Position numbers and translations under genes: made by a program. From assembly GCA_963752915.1 (NCBI GenBank), contig CAVVZZ010000002.1, positions 496,001 to 560,000 of the forward strand: a DNA stretch of 64,000 nt, given 5' to 3'. This document shows positions 1 through 12,260 of this stretch, piece after piece (positions within the stretch are counted from its first letter, which is position 1; every line of letters starts with the position of its first letter). This DNA comes from DATJPR01 sp963752915. Lineage in GTDB: Bacteria > Bacteroidota > Ignavibacteria > UBA10030 > UBA6906. The notes below the pieces were generated by a model, which worked only from the letters and a program-made list of their open reading frames with translations, was not told the DNA's origin and searched no databases.

Positions 1-214
1 TCTTCATGATGATATCATCGGTGCCTTTCGGTCCGAGTTCGACATCGACGTTGAAACCGCCGAGTTTCTTCCGCATGTACCTGTGGAAGGCCGCGCGGGA
101 GCGACCGAATCGCAGCCGCCCCGCGAGTTGTTTCGGTAGACGGTCCTCCACTCTGTCATAGAGGTTGTCCGGGATTCGAGCAAGCAACGAATCGATTTTT
201 GAAGAACGTGCCAT
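1..214 (-). CDS. Hypothetical protein, N-terminal part, runs off the left edge
   Basis: An ATG at 212-214 opens 71 codons on the minus strand with no stop before the window edge, so only the N-terminus is visible. It begins M-A-R-S-S-K-I-D and is rich in Arg and Lys through the first 55 residues, then turns hydrophilic (V-D-V-E-L-G-P-K-G). An AGGGA Shine-Dalgarno lies 6 bases upstream of the ATG, which supports this start. It lies downstream of the first Fn3 gene on the same strand, 30 bp away. I do not recognise a family; the basic helical N-terminus could suit nucleic-acid binding, but that is a guess. Confidence 0.55.
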   Translation of the reverse strand, partial: MARSSKIDSLLARIPDNLYDRVEDRLPKQLAGRLRFGRSRAAFHRYMRKKLGGFNVDVELGPKGTDDIIMK

Positions 215-244
215 GGAATTCCCTGAAAGTATGAGTCTGCTTCG

Positions 245-2750
245 TTACTTGGCGAATATCATCTTCCGCACGAACATCTTTCCGCTGTGTTCCGTAACAA
301 GCCGGTACAGATAAATGCCGCTGCTCAGATTCGTACCGTCGAACTTCACGGCGTGAACACCCGCCGGCTGGTCAGCGTCGACAAGCGTCGCGACTTTCTG
401 GCCGAGCACGTTGAAGACTTCCAATCGCACACGGTCCGCCTTCGGAAGACTGAACGAGATCATTGTCGACGGATTAAATGGGTTGGGGTAATTCTGATCC
501 AGTGCATACTCCTTTGGCATCGACTTTTGATTGTCGACCCCGTCTGGACCCAGCTGCACATTGAACACCCACGCTGGCGATGTAAACGGACCCCAACCAC
601 CCGGGTTCTTCGCGCGCACACGCCAGAGGTACCGACCGGTGATAAGTCCTTTCACCGTCTTCACCGTGTCAACGAGATTCGTATCCGATATTGAAAATAC
701 GAACAGCGAATCCACACCATACTCGAGCTCGTAGGACTGGATCAATGGCTCACTCGGGTGCCAAACAAATGTGACCGAGTCGACGAAGATAATGCCGTGA
801 TTGGCCGGCGCAACGGGCTCGATAGGACCTGACAGAGGGGTCGCAGTCAGGAAGGAGAAGACTCCGGAGAACCCTCCCCAGACTCCCACCCCACGAGCGT
901 TGACGCGCCAGTAATATCGCTGGTTGATGACCAATCCGACAATTACGCGTGAGGTATCAGTGAGCGTGGAATCATTCTTGATCACTCCCGTGGCAAACGT
1001 CGAATCCGTCCCGAATTGCAGCCAATACTTGTTCGCGCTCTTGACGGGGTGCCACAGAAGCGTCAGCGTCAAGGCTTGACCACCGGCCCCGTTCGCCGGG
1101 AACACGAGCGAAGGTACACCAGCGACCGTGATAAATTTCGATACTGTGGAGGGAGCACTCGTCCCACCGACGTTCTTCGCAAAGACCTCCCAGAAATATG
1201 TCGTTCCGGAGGCGAGCCCGGTCACGGAACGGGTTGTGTCAGTAATCGTCGAATCGCTGAGGACGACGCCTGAAGCAAACGTTGAATCGGTCCCCAGCCT
1301 GACACGATACTGGGTTGCCTCTGCCACCGCGTGCCAGTGGAGTTGCGTGGACACGGGCACATCGATGGCCGCGTTCAGCGGGGAGACGAGCGCCGGAATC
1401 CCCGGTGCGGCAACAATCGTCGTGAAGTTGAACACACCGCTGAATGCGCTGGATCCTCCCAGACCGAGGGAGCCAACCCGCCAGAAGTACCGCACTTCAT
1501 TGACCAGTCCCGAGACAATGCGGCTGGTGTCACTCAGCGTGGAATCATTGACGACAAAACCGCCGCCAAAGAGAGAGTCGGTGCCTACCTGGAGATGGTA
1601 CTTCGTTGCGCCAACGCTCTTTCCCCACTTGAGCGTAAGACTCAACGCAGCGTTCGTCGTGTTCGTCGCGGGTGAAAGAAGTGCGGGAACCGCAGGCGGC
1701 GCCAGGACTGTCGTGAAAGACCATGGTTGCGTGTAGGCACTCGTCCCGCCGGAAGCGTTACGTGCAGATACACGCCAGTAGTATTTCGTTGAGTAGGTGA
1801 GGCTACTTAACGCCTTCGTGCTGTCGGGTCACGCTTGAATCGTTGACGACCACACCCGTCGCAAAAGTTGAATCGGTTCCTACCTGAACGTGGTAGGTCA
1901 CCGCCCCGGGGAAACTCGCCCAGGTCAACAGCGGGTTAAGCGCCACGGACGCTGCACCGCTGGCCGGGAGCAACAATGTCGGTTGTTTCGGAATCAGCGT
2001 CTGGAAGAAATCGAATGCCCCGGTAAATGCCGGCGGGGTCGTCCCCTCGTTCCCGACGAACAGCCCGACAGACGTCACGGTGAGGCTGGAGGTGAAGCTC
2101 GCGGCAAGGCTCCAGGTAGACCCGTTGCCGGAAGTCGACATTTGCCAGAGGCTGCCGGTTCTGGAAATCGCCAGGTAAATCGGCACCACGCCGTTCGAAT
2201 CGACGATGACATTGTCACCGGTCTGGGCTGTGGCGACATTATTCGAGATGCTCGCGGCAAACGCTTTGATGTCCGTTCCGTCGCTATGGACGTCGAACCG
2301 CAGGTAGGTGGTGGGGTTCTCCTGAACCAGGATTCCCGATGTCTGATACTGTTCCGTCATCGGTGAATCAATTTTGATGATCGCCTGGAAATCCGCATCA
2401 ACTGTCGGCTGCATGATTCTCGGGACGTTATTTCCGCCAGTCCACGCGTCGTGCGCAGTCCCGCCGGGGACCGAGATCTTCACCTCGGTGCCGTTCAAGG
2501 TGAACTGCGCGTCTCCCAGCGGATTCACCATGGTCCAGAGTCCGGTATTGAGTGTGGGACTGTTGAAATCGTCAGAGATAAGGTTCGACGTCGGGCCGGA
2601 CGCAAGGCGGGCGCCGGCACGGCCGGAATTCTGATTGGGAAGACCTGGATTTCCGCTGAACGCAACATCAGGGAGCATGATGAACGTGGACAGCAAAGCG
2701 ACGACGAGAAGGACCGTCACCCGACGAAATTGTACCCATGGATTACGCAT
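245..2750 (-). CDS. Secreted Fn3-repeat protein with concanavalin-like domain and T9SS tail (one frame break)
   Basis: This is a large surface or secreted protein of about 834 residues once one frame break is repaired. A signal peptide (about residues 1-33) is followed by a concanavalin/DUF1349-like domain beginning S-D-D-F-N (about 58-250). Five fibronectin III-like repeats follow, with 'LVSPxNxA' openings and 'YYWRV' cores, then an ~85-residue T9SS domain starting at 'LDQNYPNPFNPST' and ending in RKMIFAK. The frame shifts at a GGG run (plus-strand 1826-1828): the upstream frame ends at 1803 and the downstream frame resumes immediately, and removing one base joins them as N-D-S-S-V-T-D. GGAGG precedes the ATG. 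It lies 55 bp after the next gene and probably shares its transcript. The ligand is unknown; sugar binding by the concanavalin domain is possible. Confidence 0.8.
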
Positions 2751-2805
2751 TGAACCTCCGAATCGGATTCTCTACCCTTGAATGTTACCCGTGTTCATTC
2801 TGCAC

Positions 2806-5800
2806 TTACCGTGCCAGCACCATTGCCTTCACGGCCGTGAATCCTCCTGCCGTCAGTCGATAATAATACACACCGCTGGCCAGATTCTTCGCGTTGAAGG
2901 CAAACGAATATCGTCCCGCAGGAAATCTACCATTTGCGAGAACCGCAATCTCGCGTCCCAGCATGTCATAAACCACCAGATGAACGTCGCTGGTCACCGA
3001 CCACTGCCCGTTGATCATCGTTGTGGGATTGAACGGGTTCGGATAGTTTTGCTCCAACGTAAACCCTTGCGCGGCCGGCGGCCGGTCGAAAATTCCTGTG
3101 AGAAGAAATTGGAATTGCTGGACCACACCGAACTCTCCCCATCCCTCGCTATTGTATGCACGAACCTTCCACCAATAGAACGTTTTGTCCACTAGCCCGT
3201 GAACGACTTTGCTCGTGTCCACGACCGTCGAATCGATCGTCCGCAAATTGAAAAGGGGATCGATGGCGAGCTCCAACCAGTAGCGGGTCACCGACGGCGT
3301 ACTACGCTGCCACCGGAACGTTGTTGAGTCTGCGTTCGCCGATGCCTCAGCAATGGGGGCCACGAGAACTACGGGGGAGGGGAATATCCCGATGGTGCGG
3401 AAGTGAAAGGTCGGTGAATACGCGCCGGCACCTTGAGCGTTCTTTCCTCGCACACGCCAGTAATAGTAGAGTCCATTCTGAAGACCGCTCACGACACGCG
3501 TCGTATCCACAAGAGTTGTGTCGTTCTTGACGATCCCGGATGCGAAGGTGGAATCCGTCGCAAGGATAAGCTGATAGGTTGTCGCCGATGCGATCTTGTT
3601 CCAGCGAAATGTCTGCGAGACCGGTTGGTTGCTTGACCCATTCAAGGGAAGCAGGAGCGCCGGGCCGGGCATTAGCGTGCTGAAGCTCCAGACGGATGAG
3701 AAAGGACCGCCGCCGTTCGCGTTCTTTCCCCGCACACGCCAGTAGAAGGTCGAATTGTTCGCGAGACTGCTTACGTTCAGGCTCGTGTCAACACGCGTGC
3801 TGTCATTGACGATGAAACTTCCGGAAAAGCCCGGGTCCAAACTGACCTGCACATGATACGTCTGCGCCTGGGGAATCGACGCCCAACGAAGTGATGTCGA
3901 CCCCTGGAACCCCCCTGAACCGTTCGCGGGTGCGAGCAACTGTCCGGCGGAGAGCGTTGTCGTGAAGCTCAGGACATTCGAATAGCTTCCCGACCCGCCT
4001 CCATTCCTTGCCGAGACACGCCAATAGTAGTGCGTCGAGGGAAGCGCGCCGATGACTGCACGCGATGTGTCCGAGACCCCTGAATCGTCGAGAAGGATCC
4101 CCGTCGCGAAGGTCTGGTCCGTCGAAACCTGAATGCGGTACACCGTTGCCGATACGACAGGATGCCATGTGCACGTTACCGGGAGCGACTGATTGAGCGC
4201 TCCGTCAGTCGGCGAGGCCAGGAGCGGCGAAGCGACCGTTGTCGTGAATGAACCCACCGGAGAGTAGGCGCTTGTCGCCAATCCGAATGTTGCGTTGACT
4301 CTCCAATGATACCGCGCGTTGTATTGCAGCCCGGTCGTAACATTGAACGTGTCGACCAGGCCGCTTGTATTAACCACCAGGCCTCCTGCAAAGGTCGAAT
4401 CCGTCCCGACCTGCAGGCCGTACGTCGAACCGTTGACCTTCGACCACAGAAGCGTCGGCGGAACAGCAACGTTCACCGCATTCATAGCAGGGGAAAGAAT
4501 CGAAGGGGGTTGAAGCGTCGTGGTGAACGACCAGACGGAGGAATACGGCCCGACCGACTCCGGGTTCTGGGGCCGGACGTGCCAATAATACGTGGTCGAA
4601 CTCGGCATCGACGGGAGGACAAATGTCGTATCCCGTATCCCGGTCAGGTCGACAAGCATTCCCGAGGCAAACGAGGAGCTCGTCGATACCTGAAGGTCAT
4701 ATGATCCGGCATTCGCCACCTTGTTCCATGTTAGAACCGACCCACCGAACACTCCATTCGAACCGTTCGACGGGGAGACAAGAGCGGGGGCTGTCAGCGA
4801 ACCTAACGGAGAAACCTGCACCACCCCGAATGACACATCGACCCTGTGGGCAAGAAGGAGGAACGAGCCATGCGACGGATCCCCGCTGGCTCCTGTTCCC
4901 TGAAATCTCCACGACGAAGGTTCCGTCGTTCCATTCTGCCACGACTTGAAAAAATATGTGCTCGTGCCGCCGGAGCTTTTCACCCGCATCCGGAAGTTGA
5001 ACAGCGTCCCTATCGAAAGGGGGTCTGATTGATCTGTCGCGAACGTCGCCAAATTGTTGCCGAGCAGCTCCCACTGATCGGTTCCCGTCCCGTTATGGTA
5101 GCGATAGTGGTACCACCCGATGGCTCCGTACGGTTCATACCCGGAGAGGGGCTGCGTAATCGGCGGAGAAAACGTCGGTTGGTCGGTGTGTCCGTTCCAT
5201 CGGAACAGGAACCCCAGTGCCGGTCCGCCGTTTGTCTGATCATAGGCGACGTCGGAGTTATCGATGGAATGAACGTAGACCTGCGCCTGCACTTCGTAGT
5301 CCGTCCACGAAGAATCCCCGATCGCAATGATCCGGTCATAGCCGGGCTGGGTCGTTCGGACACCGCCGCCGTCAGTCGCCCAGAGCCCGTCGACGACCTG
5401 AACGGAATCGGAGAGCGACGACGCGCTGGTCCAATTCACCGAATACATGGATGGCCAAACCTTGGACGGTGTCCAAAGGATGGTCACCGATTGCTGAGAC
5501 GTTGCGCCCATGTTGTCCTGGGCGGTGATAAGCAGTGTGTTGTTCCCGGAGAACAGGCTCTCGACCGGCAGATCGATGTTGAAGTCCCCTGTCGCTTCAA
5601 GGCGGCGTGTGTCGGGCCCCCATGACAGGTGAACGTCAATCCCTCCGTTGAGCGAGCACTTCAGGGAGAAGATGCCGTTCGTGACTCGAGACATTCCCGA
5701 GGATATTTACCCATCGCTGGGGGACGCCGATTTGACCGAACTTCTGCGGCGACCCATACCAGACAGTGATGGTTGGTCCGCTGGTCACTCCGGCAGTCTT

Positions 5801-5941
5801 TGCGGCTCGTGCAGGCGTGCCTCCCCCTGTTGCCGCCACCCCTAGCTGCGGGGCTTCAAAGGCGAACGCCAGGAACCAGAGCAATGCGATACCCCACCGC
5901 CTCACATTGTGCGTTCGCCTCAAGCTGCAATACGAGTCCAT
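2806..5941 (-). CDS. Secreted Fn3-repeat protein with LamG-like domain and T9SS tail (one frame break)
   Basis: About 1044 residues when one frame break is repaired. The N-terminus (signal peptide, MDSYCS start at 5941 with GGGGAG upstream) is in one frame and the rest in another; the switch falls near 5680-5695, inside an Ig/cadherin-like segment (V-P-Q-R-W-V-N-I-L-G-N-V). Domain order: signal peptide, Ig-like segment, a LamG/concanavalin-like domain (W-x-D-Y-E-V-Q-A-Q-V...G-F-L-F-R-W), six Fn3-like repeats, T9SS domain (LEQNYPNPFNP...VLAR). The length is one base off a multiple of three, as expected for a single-base insertion. It sits 38 bp after the DUF2341 gene and 55 bp before the previous one. 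It is likely a cell-surface or exported adhesin or glycan-binding protein. Confidence 0.8.
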
Positions 5942-5979
5942 CGATCTCCCCTTAGTATTCTACCTGGATTCCCTGCCCG

Positions 5980-8938
5980 CTATTTTAGAAGCATCATTTT
6001 GCGCAGGCGCGACCCCTCTGGCGTCGTGAGCCTGTAGAAGTACACGCCGCTCGTCAATTTCGACGCGTCAAAGACTTCGCGATATGTTCCGGGCGCCATC
6101 ATGCCATTGAGGATCGTCGCAACCTTCTCCCCCATGAGGTTGAACACTTCGAGAACAACCCGGCTTTCCCGCGGAATGGAGAATTGTATCGATGTGCTTG
6201 GATTGAACGGGTTTGGATAGTTCTGGTCAAGGGCATAGTCGCGAGGCAACCCCGAAGGATTCTGTGGAATTCCCAGGAGGAAGTTGAACGACCATGAGGA
6301 TGTAAACGATGTCCATGTCTCGTCGTTCCCGGAGCGCACTCTCCAATAGTACTTTTCGGTCGGCACGTGCCGTTGGACCCACATCGTATCCGTCAGCGTC
6401 GAGTCGACAAACCGTACGGAGAAAGTGGAATCGATCGCAATTTCAAACCAATACCTGCTTGCCGCAGGCGAGGCAGCGTGCCAGACAAAGATGACGCTGT
6501 CGCCACCGATCGTCGCACCGTTGACAGGGCTGACGAGGGAGACTGCCCCAGGAACGACCTCCTCGGTTTTGAACGAACGAACATCGGAGAAGACGCCAGT
6601 GACCGAAGACGCTCGGGCACCGACTCTCCAGTAGTAGCGTGTATTGTTTTGCAGCCCTGCCACGATGCGGAGTGTATCGACAATGGAAGAATCGTTCTTG
6701 ACAAAGCCTGTCTGGAATGTCGGGTCCGTCGCAAGCTGCAGGTGATATTCCTGTGCTCCGCTTGTGCTGTTCCAGACAAACGTCATGACGAGGGGCTGCA
6801 TCGTCGCATTATCCGCAGGCGATACGACCTGTGGCGCGGCAAGCGCCGTCACAAAGCTCCGGGACGCACTGAAGGAGCTCTTGGCGGAACCGCTGATCGA
6901 GCTGATCCTCCAATAATACCGGTTGCCGGTTGTCAGCCCGCTGACACTCCGTGCCGTATCGGTGATTGTCAGAATCGTCGACGAGGACATTGGACGTGAA
7001 CGCCGGATCGGTGGAGAGCTGCGCATGGTAAGCGATCGCGCCCGATACGTGCAACCAACGCAAGACCGCCGACGTCCCTCCCACAACTCCGTTGTCCGCA
7101 GGGCTCGCAAGCGTTGGAGCAGGCAGACCTGTTGCGAAGTTATAGGTCGTCGAATATGCACTGGAGCCGTTCGTATTGGCAGCAAGAACATGCCAGTAAT
7201 ACTGAATGCCGTTCGCCAGTCCGCTGAGCTGTCGCGTCGTGTCGGTCAATGCAGCATCGTCGACGACGATTCCCGTGGCGAAACTCTGATCCGTCGCAAC
7301 CTGCACATGGTACGAGGTCGCACCGACAATTGACGTCCACTTCAACGTCACCGGCGACGACAGTCCGGTCGCCCCCTGCGGAGGAGCCACGGGCGTCGGC
7401 GTCCCGATGCCGGTCGTGAATGTCCGCTGTGATGAATACGCGCCGGCGATGGAGCCCTGTTGACCGCGGACCCGCCAGTAGTAGACCGAATTTTGGTTCA
7501 GTCCGATCACCTGCCGCGTGGTGTCTGCGACAGTGGAATCATCGATCGCAAATCCGCCGGTGAAGGAGGACGACGTGCTCACCTGGAGGCGATACGACGT
7601 CGCGGAAGAGACCTTGTTCCAGGCAAACAGAAGCGTCGTCGAAGTATTGGTCGCATTGTTCGATGGGGAAATCAGCGTTGGCGCCGTCAGTGAAAGCTGC
7701 TCGGGAGAGCCGAGAGTCCCCGGGATATCCTTGTACGAAGCGAGGACGACTTTCGAGGCGCCGCTAAATGTCGTATCCTCCGAGAATCCCATCGTAAAAT
7801 GTTGGGGGGCGCTGTTAAAGAAGGACGTGACCACCAGGTCGCGCGAGAATCCGAACACCGTCATCAGATCGTTTTGCGGGCGATAGGAATCCTCGAGATT
7901 GTCGCTCTCATGGTGAGCGAAATACAGGACCCGATTGACGGCCTCGTCTCCGAAGTACACAAATTCCGGTGCACCAATCGCACCATCCCATGTTACTCCG
8001 CCCGGTGTTTTCGTTCCGTCGGAACGGACAACGTAGTTTGTCGTCGCATTGTATGCTCCGCCCGGCGTCCCTTCATACAGGAACCAGTAGGTGCTGTTCC
8101 CCTGCACGAGCATCGTCATCCGCGCATATTGCGGAAATACTTCCCACGTGCACTCCCACGGGTTGCCGCTGTCGGTCGATTTCGTATCAATCGTCAGCTT
8201 GAGCGGGCCGCTATTGACAATGGAGCTTGTAGAATTCGTGAATCCCGGATGGAAAAATCCGGGGTTCGGCGGATTATAGACAGCATTCGGCACCCCGCGG
8301 TACTCGCCTCCCGAACCGGACCCGGGTGTCGGGTCAAACCCCAGCCACTCGATGCCGTTCTTATCCTGCATCCCGGCAAAACCGCCGCCGAACTTGTGAT
8401 AATAGTATGTCGCCTCAGGCGTCGAAATCTGGTAGCTTGCCTGTCCCGCGAAGGTGACGTTGTCGACATACGAAACCTGCGCAGGCACATTCTCAGCCAC
8501 ATACCCGGTTCCCGCCAGGTCAAAGTAGACGGAAAAATAACGCGAGGCTCCTACCGAGGTTGTCCCCTTCATCAGTATGACGAGGTTCCCGGATGCATTG
8601 CTTGAGGGATTGTACCCGGTTGACCGATCGAACTGAAATGCGACCGCGGTATCGAGGATGACACCGGCGATGTCGGTCTCGACGACGTGGATCGAGGCAT
8701 CGGCGAACGAGCCCGATTGTCCGAGCGAGGAGAGAACCGAGGTGAAGTTCACCGGGACCTCGACCGGCTTGTTGTATCGTTCGTATCCCGCTGCACCAAT
8801 GGTCACGGGAACGCGGTAGTGCCAGGTTGCATTCCACCACGATCCGGTGCTTGACGCCGGCTGTGCAAGACCAACGAGGAACAACCCGACGACCAGCGCT
8901 ACGCGCAGTCGACTTTGACACGCTGTCTGACAATCCAT
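5980..8938 (-). CDS. Secreted DUF2341 / Fn3-repeat protein with T9SS tail (one frame break)
   Basis: About 985 residues after repair of one frame break. A signal peptide (to about residue 31) leads directly into a DUF2341 domain (W-W-N-A-T-W-H-Y-R-V-P-V-T-I). A middle region of about 280 residues of unknown fold follows, then five Fn3-like repeats and a T9SS domain (LDQNYPNPFNPST, ending RKMMLLK). The break is at about 6970: the first frame reads V-L-V-D-D-S and then nonsense, and dropping one base gives D-D-S-T-I-T-D-T-A-R-S-V as in the other repeats. AAAGGAG lies 9 bases before the ATG. DUF2341 is common in large exported proteins of this superphylum; its ligand is not established. Confidence 0.8.
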
Positions 8939-9020
8939 GTGACTCGCTCCTTTGCGTCAATAATCTCGTATTCGGACATCACCCGCGGTGTCCAGACACA
9001 CGACCCCATCAGAACCAGAA

Positions 9021-9061
9021 TGGTGCAGAGTTCACCGCGTTGATCGCAGAACTCTGCACCA
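9021..9061 (-). terminator. Perfect 13-bp inverted repeat between Fn3 genes
   Basis: TGGTGCAGAGTTC (9021-9033) pairs perfectly with GAACTCTGCACCA (9049-9061) around a 15-base loop. It sits in the 148-bp gap just after the 3' end of the next Fn3 gene (stop at 9087). The T-tract on the minus side is weak, so it may be a terminator, an mRNA-end stabiliser or an attenuator. Confidence 0.5.
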
Positions 9062-9086
9062 TACTGTGAGAGCTGCCCACCTTGAT

Positions 9087-12000
9087 CTACTTTACCAACA
9101 TCATCTTCCGCGTCATCACCGTCGAGCCGGCTGTAAGACGGTAGAGATACAGTCCGCTCGGAAGGTTTGCAGCGTTGAATTGCACGACATACCTCCCCGC
9201 CGACATTGTCTGGTCCACCAGCATGGCGACTTGCTGTCCGAGAAGATTCGCGATTTCCAGACGGACCATGCCTGACTTCGGCACGGTGAATTCAATGTTG
9301 GTCGACGGGTTAAACGGATTCGGATAGTTCTGACTCAAGTCGAACGATTTGGGCGTACCGCTGAGCTGTTCGATGCCCGAGACAATGACATTGAACGTTC
9401 GTACGTCGCTGTACGGGCCGAACCCACCGACGTTCCTCGCGCGCACTCTCCAATAGTACGTCTTGTTCGGAATCAACTGATGCACCACCACCGATGTGTC
9501 CGCGGTGGAATCCGTCCCAACAAATGTGAATGCTTCGTCCACGGCATGATCGATCCAATACATCTGCACCGACGGGGTGCTGGGCTGCCAGGAGAGGAGC
9601 ACGCTGTCGCCCTGCACCGTCGCATTCGTCGCAGGCGAAGCCAAGAGGACCTGTCCGGGTACGGGCATGGCGGTCGTAAACGACCAGATTGGTGAGAATG
9701 TTCCAAACCCACCCGTATTCTTTGCGCGCACACGCCAGTAGTACTTCGCGTAGATCGAGAGCCCGACGACAGTGCGGCTGTTGGTCGACAGGGACGAGTC
9801 GTTCTTGATAAGACCCGTTGCAAACGATGAATCTGTCCCGAGCTGGAAGTGATACTCCGTCGCTCCGGAAACCGCGCTCCAATTGAAGACGACGGTGGTC
9901 GGCTGAGCCGACGCCAGATTCGCAGGCGACGTCAATGACGGAGCCGCAGGCCCGGGAGATGTTGTGTTAAACGCATAGGTGCCGGAAAATGCGCTCACGC
10001 CACCGGCATTCTTTGAACTCACGTGCCAGAAATACCGGGCCAGATTGGCAAGACCGGAAAGCTGACGTGTCGTGTCGACGATCGTTGAATCGTTCAGAAT
10101 GATTCCGGTGCCGAATGTTGAATCTGTCGCCACCTGCAATCGATACGTAGCGGCTCCGGTACTCTTTGCCCACACGAGGGTCGGCGTCGTCACCACACCG
10201 GTCGCATTGTTCGCCGGCGAGAGAAGCGATGGCGCCGGTGCAATGGCAATTGAGGTCGTGAAGCTCCATACAGGGGAGAACGGACCTCCCGCTCCGCCAT
10301 CCTTCGTCCGCACGCGCCAATAGTAGGTGGTGGTCGCCGCCAGACCGTTCGCTACGGTCGTGGAATCGGTGATGGTTGAATCACTGTACACGACACCAGA
10401 AGTAAACGTTTGACTTGTTCCAACCTGGACGAAGTAGCCGGCCGCGCCGGGGATCTTCATCCATGACAGGCGGGCATTCACCGGCACGCTTGAGGCAGTG
10501 TTCGGTGGCGACACAAGAGTCGGTGCCGCGACCAATGTCGAGAACGAGCGGGATGCCGAGAACGCGCTGCCGCCTGCAACGCTGAGTGTCCGGACACGCC
10601 AGTAATACGTTGACTGGCTGGTCAAGCCGCCGACCTGTTTTGTCGTATCGGTGATCGTCGAGTCGTCAACCACCAGCGCCGTGAACGATGAGTTTGAAGA
10701 AACCTGAAGACGGTATCCCGTTGCCGTCAACGCGCTATTCCAGACAAGCGTCGGAGGTGCCGGGATATTCGCTGCATTGTCAGCAGGAGAGACCAGCGAC
10801 GGGGCGGCCGCCACAGGAGAAGCATACGCAGCGCCGGTATAGCGGACCGTCATCGCAGCACCCGGCCAGCAGACTTCGATGCCGTGCTGGGTCTGGCTGT
10901 TGGAGTGGAATTCCACCGTGTTCTGTCCGGTCTGGAGCCAGCCGGATGAGACATTCACAGTGTCGAATTCATAGTAATGACCGATGCCGAGCGTCGGCAG
11001 GGTGTTGCCGTTCAGCTTGGTCCAATATTCATTGTACGGAGCGTCGGCAGGGCTCGTGCCAAATTCATCATCCCCGTTCCACGTGCGAACGAGAAGTGCC
11101 GCGGTGGTCGCGTCAGCCAGGTTTGTCCCCGAAGGAATGGTGAAGTTATTCGACTTCGTCGCGCCGGAGTAGTACATCGTCCAGAATTCAATCGGCGTGT
11201 TCTCGGGCTTGTACAGTTTCACCGATGCGCCGCTCCGCACAAGGCTGACCTGCGAGACCTCGGGAGTGACGTACCACATGCCGGTGTTGTCCTGAATTCT
11301 CGCAAGAAGCTTTACGCCTCCGACCGGCTGATCGGGCACCAATTGTGTCTGCCATGTTGTTTGCCACGGTGCACTCGTTGCCGTCCCCACATGGTTCTTT
11401 ATCGAGACAGCGCCGTCGAATTTGCGGTAGTGATAGTCGTGATGGTATTCTGCAAAAATTCCGTCACCATCGGTATCATAGCCATCGTAGTACGCGAGGA
11501 AATCCACGCGAGTCACGCCGGAGCTGACAGCCGCAGTAATGGTTGGATTCTCTCCGAGCGATCCGCGCGCGACGGGAGAGGTGATTGTTCCGGTGGGATG
11601 CGCCTTTACCGACGGGTCGTAATACACACGAATAACGATCCCGTAGATGCCGAATTGTCCCCATCCGAATCCGTACGGATCAATCTGATCGCCGCAACTC
11701 CCCTGGAACGTGTTTGTCCCTTGGACCAGTTCATTCAACGGAATATTGACAGTGATCATCGATTCCGATATATAATTCCTCCCGTCGGCGCCGGCTGGGA
11801 GTCCGTTGCTGGTGTCCAACGGGAGTATGGGGATCGGAGCATTTCCATTGAAGGCAATCGATTTATTGGATGTCCCGACATGCCCTCCCCAGACGCACAT
11901 CGTTGCTTCCGCGCGAATCGCATTCGACAAATCGTCGATGTTTATCTCCAGTGTCGGATTCGGAAGAAATGTCTGTGCCGTAGCATTCCCCGTCCCGGGA

Positions 12001-12176
12001 TCGGTAACGCGCCAATCGTTCGAAAAGTTGTCATTGAAACGAACATACTCCTTGTACACTTCGCCGGGCTGCGGGGACTTGAACACCACTTGCGCCTGCG
12101 ATGCCACGGCAACGAAGAACAGCATGGCAATCGGCAACAGGCGCACTACTCTACTGGAACGGTATAGACGTACCAT
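9087..12176 (-). CDS. Secreted Fn3-repeat protein with unclassified N-terminal module and T9SS tail
   Basis: The only intact member of the five-gene Fn3 series: 1029 residues in one frame. A signal peptide (cleavage near A-S-Q-A-Q) is followed by about 420 residues I cannot assign. This part includes jelly-roll-like stretches (C-V-W-G-G-H-V-G-T...I-A-F-N-G; G-W-L-Q-T-G-Q-N-T-V-E-F-H) that look like paired carbohydrate-binding or galactose-binding-like folds. Five Fn3-like repeats and a T9SS domain (LSQNYPNPFNPSTN...RKMMLVK) complete it. GAGGG precedes the ATG. Hairpins flank the gene on both sides, so it may be a single transcription unit. It is likely exported across the outer membrane and surface-attached or released. 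Confidence 0.85.
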   Translation of the reverse strand: MVRLYRSSRVVRLLPIAMLFFVAVASQAQVVFKSPQPGEVYKEYVRFNDNFSNDWRVTDPGTGNATAQTFLPNPTLEINIDDLSNAIRAEATMCVWGGHVGTSNKSIAFNGNAPIPILPLDTSNGLPAGADGRNYISESMITVNIPLNELVQGTNTFQGSCGDQIDPYGFGWGQFGIYGIVIRVYYDPSVKAHPTGTITSPVARGSLGENPTITAAVSSGVTRVDFLAYYDGYDTDGDGIFAEYHHDYHYRKFDGAVSIKNHVGTATSAPWQTTWQTQLVPDQPVGGVKLLARIQDNTGMWYVTPEVSQVSLVRSGASVKLYKPENTPIEFWTMYYSGATKSNNFTIPSGTNLADATTAALLVRTWNGDDEFGTSPADAPYNEYWTKLNGNTLPTLGIGHYYEFDTVNVSSGWLQTGQNTVEFHSNSQTQHGIEVCWPGAAMTVRYTGAAYASPVAAAPSLVSPADNAANIPAPPTLVWNSALTATGYRLQVSSNSSFTALVVDDSTITDTTKQVGGLTSQSTYYWRVRTLSVAGGSAFSASRSFSTLVAAPTLVSPPNTASSVPVNARLSWMKIPGAAGYFVQVGTSQTFTSGVVYSDSTITDSTTVANGLAATTTYYWRVRTKDGGAGGPFSPVWSFTTSIAIAPAPSLLSPANNATGVVTTPTLVWAKSTGAATYRLQVATDSTFGTGIILNDSTIVDTTRQLSGLANLARYFWHVSSKNAGGVSAFSGTYAFNTTSPGPAAPSLTSPANLASAQPTTVVFNWSAVSGATEYHFQLGTDSSFATGLIKNDSSLSTNSRTVVGLSIYAKYYWRVRAKNTGGFGTFSPIWSFTTAMPVPGQVLLASPATNATVQGDSVLLSWQPSTPSVQMYWIDHAVDEAFTFVGTDSTADTSVVVHQLIPNKTYYWRVRARNVGGFGPYSDVRTFNVIVSGIEQLSGTPKSFDLSQNYPNPFNPSTNIEFTVPKSGMVRLEIANLLGQQVAMLVDQTMSAGRYVVQFNAANLPSGLYLYRLTAGSTVMTRKMMLVK

Positions 12177-12216
12177 CGGGAACCCTCAGATATGAGAAAG
12201 AGTCGGAAAAACACAC

Positions 12217-12245
12217 GGGGCGACGACGTACACTGTCGCCGCCCC
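12217..12245 (-). terminator. Rho-independent terminator candidate
   Basis: GGGGCGACGAC (12217-12227) pairs with GTCGCCGCCCC (12235-12245) with one mismatch. Read on the minus strand the stem is followed within a few bases by TTTTT. It lies between the end of the heavily frame-broken Fn3 gene (12261) and the start of the next gene (12176). Confidence 0.6.
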
Positions 12246-12260
12246 GATAAGGATAGGAGG

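Noticed and set aside
10977..12167. 396-codon plus-strand open frame over an Fn3 gene
   Set aside because: Shadow of the intact Fn3 protein on the minus strand.
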